Source: Blastomussa wellsi
Taxonomy: Eukaryota; Cnidaria; Anthozoa; Scleractinia; Plerogyridae
NCBI GenBank assembly: GCA_947652115.1
Contig: OX393572.1
Span: 2,671,484-2,735,483, forward strand
Direction: 5' to 3'
Length of the DNA stretch: 64,000 bases
The notes below the pieces were generated by a model. That model had not been told where the DNA came from, searched no databases, and saw nothing but the letters and a program-made list of their open reading frames with translations. The position numbers and the translations under genes were made by a program. Below, in pieces: positions 60,608-64,000 of this stretch. How positions within the stretch are numbered: the first letter of the stretch is position 1; each line of letters opens with the position of its first letter.

Positions 60608-60915
60608 TGTCGGGAGCAGAGAAGAAAGAAAGAAGTGGCGTCAGAAGAACTACAAAAGCCTTCATCGCTCGTATATCGTGCACGCTCAAGTCCTTCCACA
60701 AACGTTAGGGGTAGGGGAGTATACTCTCGAGTCGTTCGTATCTCTTGGGGATAAATAAAGTTTGTCGGGAGCAGAGAAGAAAGAAAGAAGTGGCGTCAGA
60801 AGAACTACAAAAGCCTTCATCGCTCGTATATCGTGCACGCTCACGTCCTTCCACAAACGTTAGGGGTGGGGGAGTATACTCTCGAGTCGTTCGTATCTCT
60901 TGGGGATAAATAAAG
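60608..60915. repeat. 154-bp tandem duplication
   Basis: ttgtcgggagcagagaagaa through tctcttggggataaataaag occurs at 60608-60761 and again at 60762-60915, with only two or three differences (ctcaagtcc/ctcacgtcc, ggggtagggg/ggggtggggg). It contains an ataaataaa poly(A)-signal-like end. Confidence 0.93.
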
Positions 60916-61519
60916 TACTTATGTCTTTAATAGCTTACTCATCTGACGCGCGGGCGCGCGATTGGGAAGTCAGATTCTCCCTAATAACACACAGTAGACT
61001 TTTTGTATTCTTTTCAATCAAGTCAGGGTCAGCAATAACTCCTGTAGGTTTAATTAAACAGCTAAAGAGGTCCTTTCTATTCTTAGACTACGAACAATCT
61101 TGCTTTAGCTCTAAAGTTGTGGGGCTAACGTTAAAAAGCGAGAATGTGCCCTGATAAACGAGTAGGAAAAGCTCTTTTTGCGGAAACTGCCATAGTGCAG
61201 CAGTTGCATTTGTTTTGGGGCTATGGAATGGTTCTTGTCACTTGTTCTATTGTTCTGTCGAAGCATAGCGAGCCATTCATGTGAGACCTTGGGAGACCTG
61301 CTAACCGACCCCTGTTCAGTCGCTTTTCTTTTTGGGTCCGTGTCGAGTCCGTGCTACCTGCAGCTCGCGGCCATGGCCAACTATCTTTGCGCCCCGACCC
61401 AATATAACCGACCCAATATAAACTAAACTTTCCAATTTTCCTTCTTGCCCCTGGCAGAATAGGTCAGAATAGCCTGCGTCCGGCCATCTCGGCTACACGC
61501 AGGCTACCCCAAAAGGGTA

Positions 61520-61520
61520 G

Positions 61521-61565
<45 letters not shown>

Positions 61566-61672
61566 GTATAACAATATAATTTGGTTTTATCAACTGGGTT
61601 GATAATGTCAATTGGCCACCGTAAAGAGATTCAAGAGCTGACGTTTCGAGCGTTAGCCCTTCGTCGGAGCGA
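61520..61672. mobile_element. Single-arm copy of the palindromic MITE with its full left end
   Basis: tagagggggtaagtttctaa, agtataacaatataatttgg and tttcgagcgttagcccttcg match the left half of the element at 24903-25055. The right arm is missing. Confidence 0.88.
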
Positions 61673-61841
61673 ATCAAGGAATTGTGAGTCGTCTGTTGTT
61701 TATATACAGAAAGATGAAATTTTCCTACAAGTAGAATCGGGCCGTTTATTCAGTAAGGAAACGAACAAATACATTTTCAACTATTTGATCACCATTGCGC
61801 TTGTTTTAGTTACGTGATACAGTGTGACATCGCAACTAATC

Positions 61842-61882
61842 ACTGACGTCATAGACACACGTCAATGACGTCATAGACTGGC
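61842..61882. promoter_or_regulatory. Pair of TGACGTCA (CRE-like) palindromes
   Basis: ctgacgtcatagac and atgacgtcatagac lie 22 bp apart in direct orientation. TGACGTCA is the binding site of CREB/ATF factors. No gene start is recognised nearby, so the role is unknown. The pair may simply come from a repeat. Confidence 0.4.
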
Positions 61883-62226
61883 CCAAATATTATGCATTCA
61901 GTTCTTTCGAGGTTTAGGTATTGTGCGTAGTACAAAGCAGTTTTTCCGTGGAATTAAGTTGTATTCCAACACTGGGTATTTTTACTACTACTTTTTTTAG
62001 CTTTCCGGAAAACAAATTGTTTGTTAAACAACATTATTCGTTCCGAAAATCTAGTCGCGTGACGCCTGAGAAGCTCCTGATAATTCAGTGATCTGATGGG
62101 TAATTGAGTAATTTGTTATATCCGAAAATGCTGTGTCATAAAACAAAACACTTCATTTGCACAAGATTTACAGCTCATTGAAACCAGCAGGGTTAGGGGG
62201 TGCTAGACACTGAGAGTTCATCTATT

Positions 62227-62362
62227 CGTTCTTTCGTCCGTCCGTCCGTCCGTCCGTCCGTCCGACCGTCCGTCTGCTCGTTCGTTCGTCCATCCGTCCG
62301 CTCGCCCGTCCGCTCGTCCGTCCGTCCATTCCTCCGCGCGTTCGTTCGTCCGCCCGTCCGTT
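62227..62362. repeat. (CCGT)n-derived microsatellite
   Basis: Repeats of cgtccgtccgtccgtc with interspersed cgttcgttcgtc run over about 135 bp. The Ser/Arg/Pro/Val-rich frame through it is an artefact of the repeat. Confidence 0.92.
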
Positions 62363-62499
62363 CATTTATTCTTTTGGTCTATCTTTCCACCTATTTTACA
62401 ACAAAAGGAAAAGACAATAAAGAAAAGGAAACGCAAAAGGAAAGAAAAAAATATATATATTTTAATTTTAATTGCTTGCCAGCTTTTGTCACGTAGACG

Positions 62500-64000
62500 T
62501 CATACATCTGATTAATGATTATTTACCTTTCGTGATCAAAACTGAGTTTATTATCTAAAGAATGTGCCCTTTATTGTGTCAGATATTACAAGGGAACATT
62601 TCAACGCTGTAGTTCTCTTCTAATTATTTTAAAAGAAAATCCAATCTACCACACATTCGATTTTCGAGTTGATTTCACCACCAGCGGAAGTCCTTCTTTT
62701 GTTGGATCAAGTAAGTTGCGGGGATTTTTGGTTTGATACGCATCCGCGAAATCGGTATCTTGCTTGTTACCATTCTATGCTACGACCAAAAAAAATTTTT
62801 TAGACGAATTTTCCAGAAACTGATGATCGGGACACTGTCAGGACTGAGCTACTTATGGACGAAATTGAACTTGAAGAAAACTCCAGATCGATTCTTATGC
62901 ATAACCTGATTATACGTTTCACAACTTTTCTCAATCTCCACATCTAAATTTTAGCACGTACTGATTGGAATTTTATTTTAGATACAATGGAACTGTTGGG
63001 AAAAGTTTGTCTTAATGTTTCTCAAATTTTGCGGTTCGCCACAAAAGAAAAATTCAAGAAACAAACTCTGGCACCCAGGGACCACATCTTTCACCATCTT
63101 TGTTCCTGCTTGGTGTTATTTTAAATGGTTTGATTTACTTTTGTTTTTTCATACATTAGTGTTAAACTATTTGCAGCTGGAATGAGATAATTGTGTACGT
63201 CGAAAACAGGGCATTTACCTTATCTCTCAAAGAGTCCACTTTAGGTCCGGGTGTTAATTCTTGTCGCTTGCCTAATTGCCATAACACTCCCTGGAATTCT
63301 ACCCACACGGAATTAAAATTCTTATTTTATTGACCTTTGCTGTACATTTTGCCCGAGCTTCCGTTTTTTGGAAAGAAAGCACTACATATCCTAGCCTGCG
63401 TGTAGTATTAGGAATAATAGGCTGTGCATATCCCTGATATTAACAGGAAGTGAAGAAAGCACAGCTTTAAATGCTTCATTAAAAAAATCTGATTGTCACA
63501 TAAATGAAATATTTTGCTTTATACCAGATCTTTTATATTACAATGAATTTAAATACGTGCACAGCTTGAAAACGGTTTGTTACATTTTGCGACCTTAGAA
63601 TAACAAAATTTTTACGAGTCAAATTTTACGGCTAAATCTGTGGAATTTTTCGCTCAACTTCAGAACACCATTGATCAGATTGATCCATAGAACCGTCGAA
63701 TAGTCAGCGAAAAATAGAGTTTGGTCATTAATTTTCTAAAACGTGCAATGTCTTTATGTATAAGAAAAATAATCAAATAATCTCCCTCTGAATGAGACAT
63801 GCTATTTACAAAGCAGAGGTTAATTCAAAGAAATGCATGCTTGATCGGGGTCAAATATGCAGAGACGAATGTCGGATATTTACACGGGAGATCATGGAGG
63901 GAGTTTTTTTTTGGCGGTGGGGGGTTGTCGCAACGCGTACTCTTGTTTTTATACGTTAAGTTTCGCTTATTGAAAACCCTTTTTGCCCCGATTAGAGATT
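62500..64000. other. AT-rich region without supported genes
   Basis: I see no recognisable ORF, splice-supported exon or structured repeat here up to the window end. Confidence 0.55.

Noticed and set aside
62200..62496. 98-aa Ser/Arg/Pro/Val-rich ORF
   Set aside because: It is the translation of a CCGT microsatellite.

Overview
The window is animal nuclear DNA, most likely from an anthozoan cnidarian such as a coral or sea anemone. It shows spliced genes with consensus GT-AG introns, two readily recognised animal housekeeping genes (RBBP9 and RAP1GDS1), tRNA-derived SINEs, many small inverted-repeat DNA elements and no bacterial gene organisation. The cnidarian assignment is inferred from the repeat style and the animal EnSpm-type transposase. 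It was not tested by a search.

Layout. 1-4710: a 45-bp minisatellite made of five 9-bp subunits, running off the left edge. 4711-15580: seven nearly identical 1.55-1.57 kb tandem units. Each carries, on the minus strand, two exons of a SAM (sterile alpha motif) domain and a short ORF whose 3' tail runs into a small piece of the same 9-bp repeat. The last unit joins single-copy DNA with a phase-compatible upstream exon (15977-16094), so the array looks like an amplified part of a SAM-domain gene. Five of the seven copies carry a TGA inside the SAM domain. 16241-22808 (+): a multi-exon EnSpm/CACTA-type transposase-like gene, damaged at its N-terminus and invaded by a TTAA-flanked element and a SINE. 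23783-26741 (+): the 3' exons of an OB-fold protein resembling RPA70. 27099-29653 (-): complete RBBP9 (5 exons, 185 aa). 29.7-32.6 kb: repeat-rich intergenic DNA. 32677-33723 (-): an unrecognised basic, low-complexity protein. 36401-44843 (-): complete RAP1GDS1 (15 coding exons, 636 aa). 47448-58004 (+): five tandem single-exon paralogues of a small two-TM protein with C-terminal PPxY/LPxY motifs, plus a truncated sixth copy. 59570-59977 (+): a 135-aa orphan ORF with an internal repeat. 60-64 kb: repeats and low-complexity DNA with no supported gene.

How the parts relate. RBBP9 (serine hydrolase) and RAP1GDS1 (small-GTPase chaperone/exchange factor) are ordinary conserved genes with no evident joint function. 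The two places of active local change are the SAM-exon array with its minisatellite at the left end, and the PPxY membrane-protein family at the right end. The latter grew by tandem duplication that also copied 5' flanks. Exon coordinates were worked out by hand from splice consensus, reading phase and family alignment. Total lengths divisible by three for RBBP9 (558 nt) and RAP1GDS1 (1911 nt) support those models.
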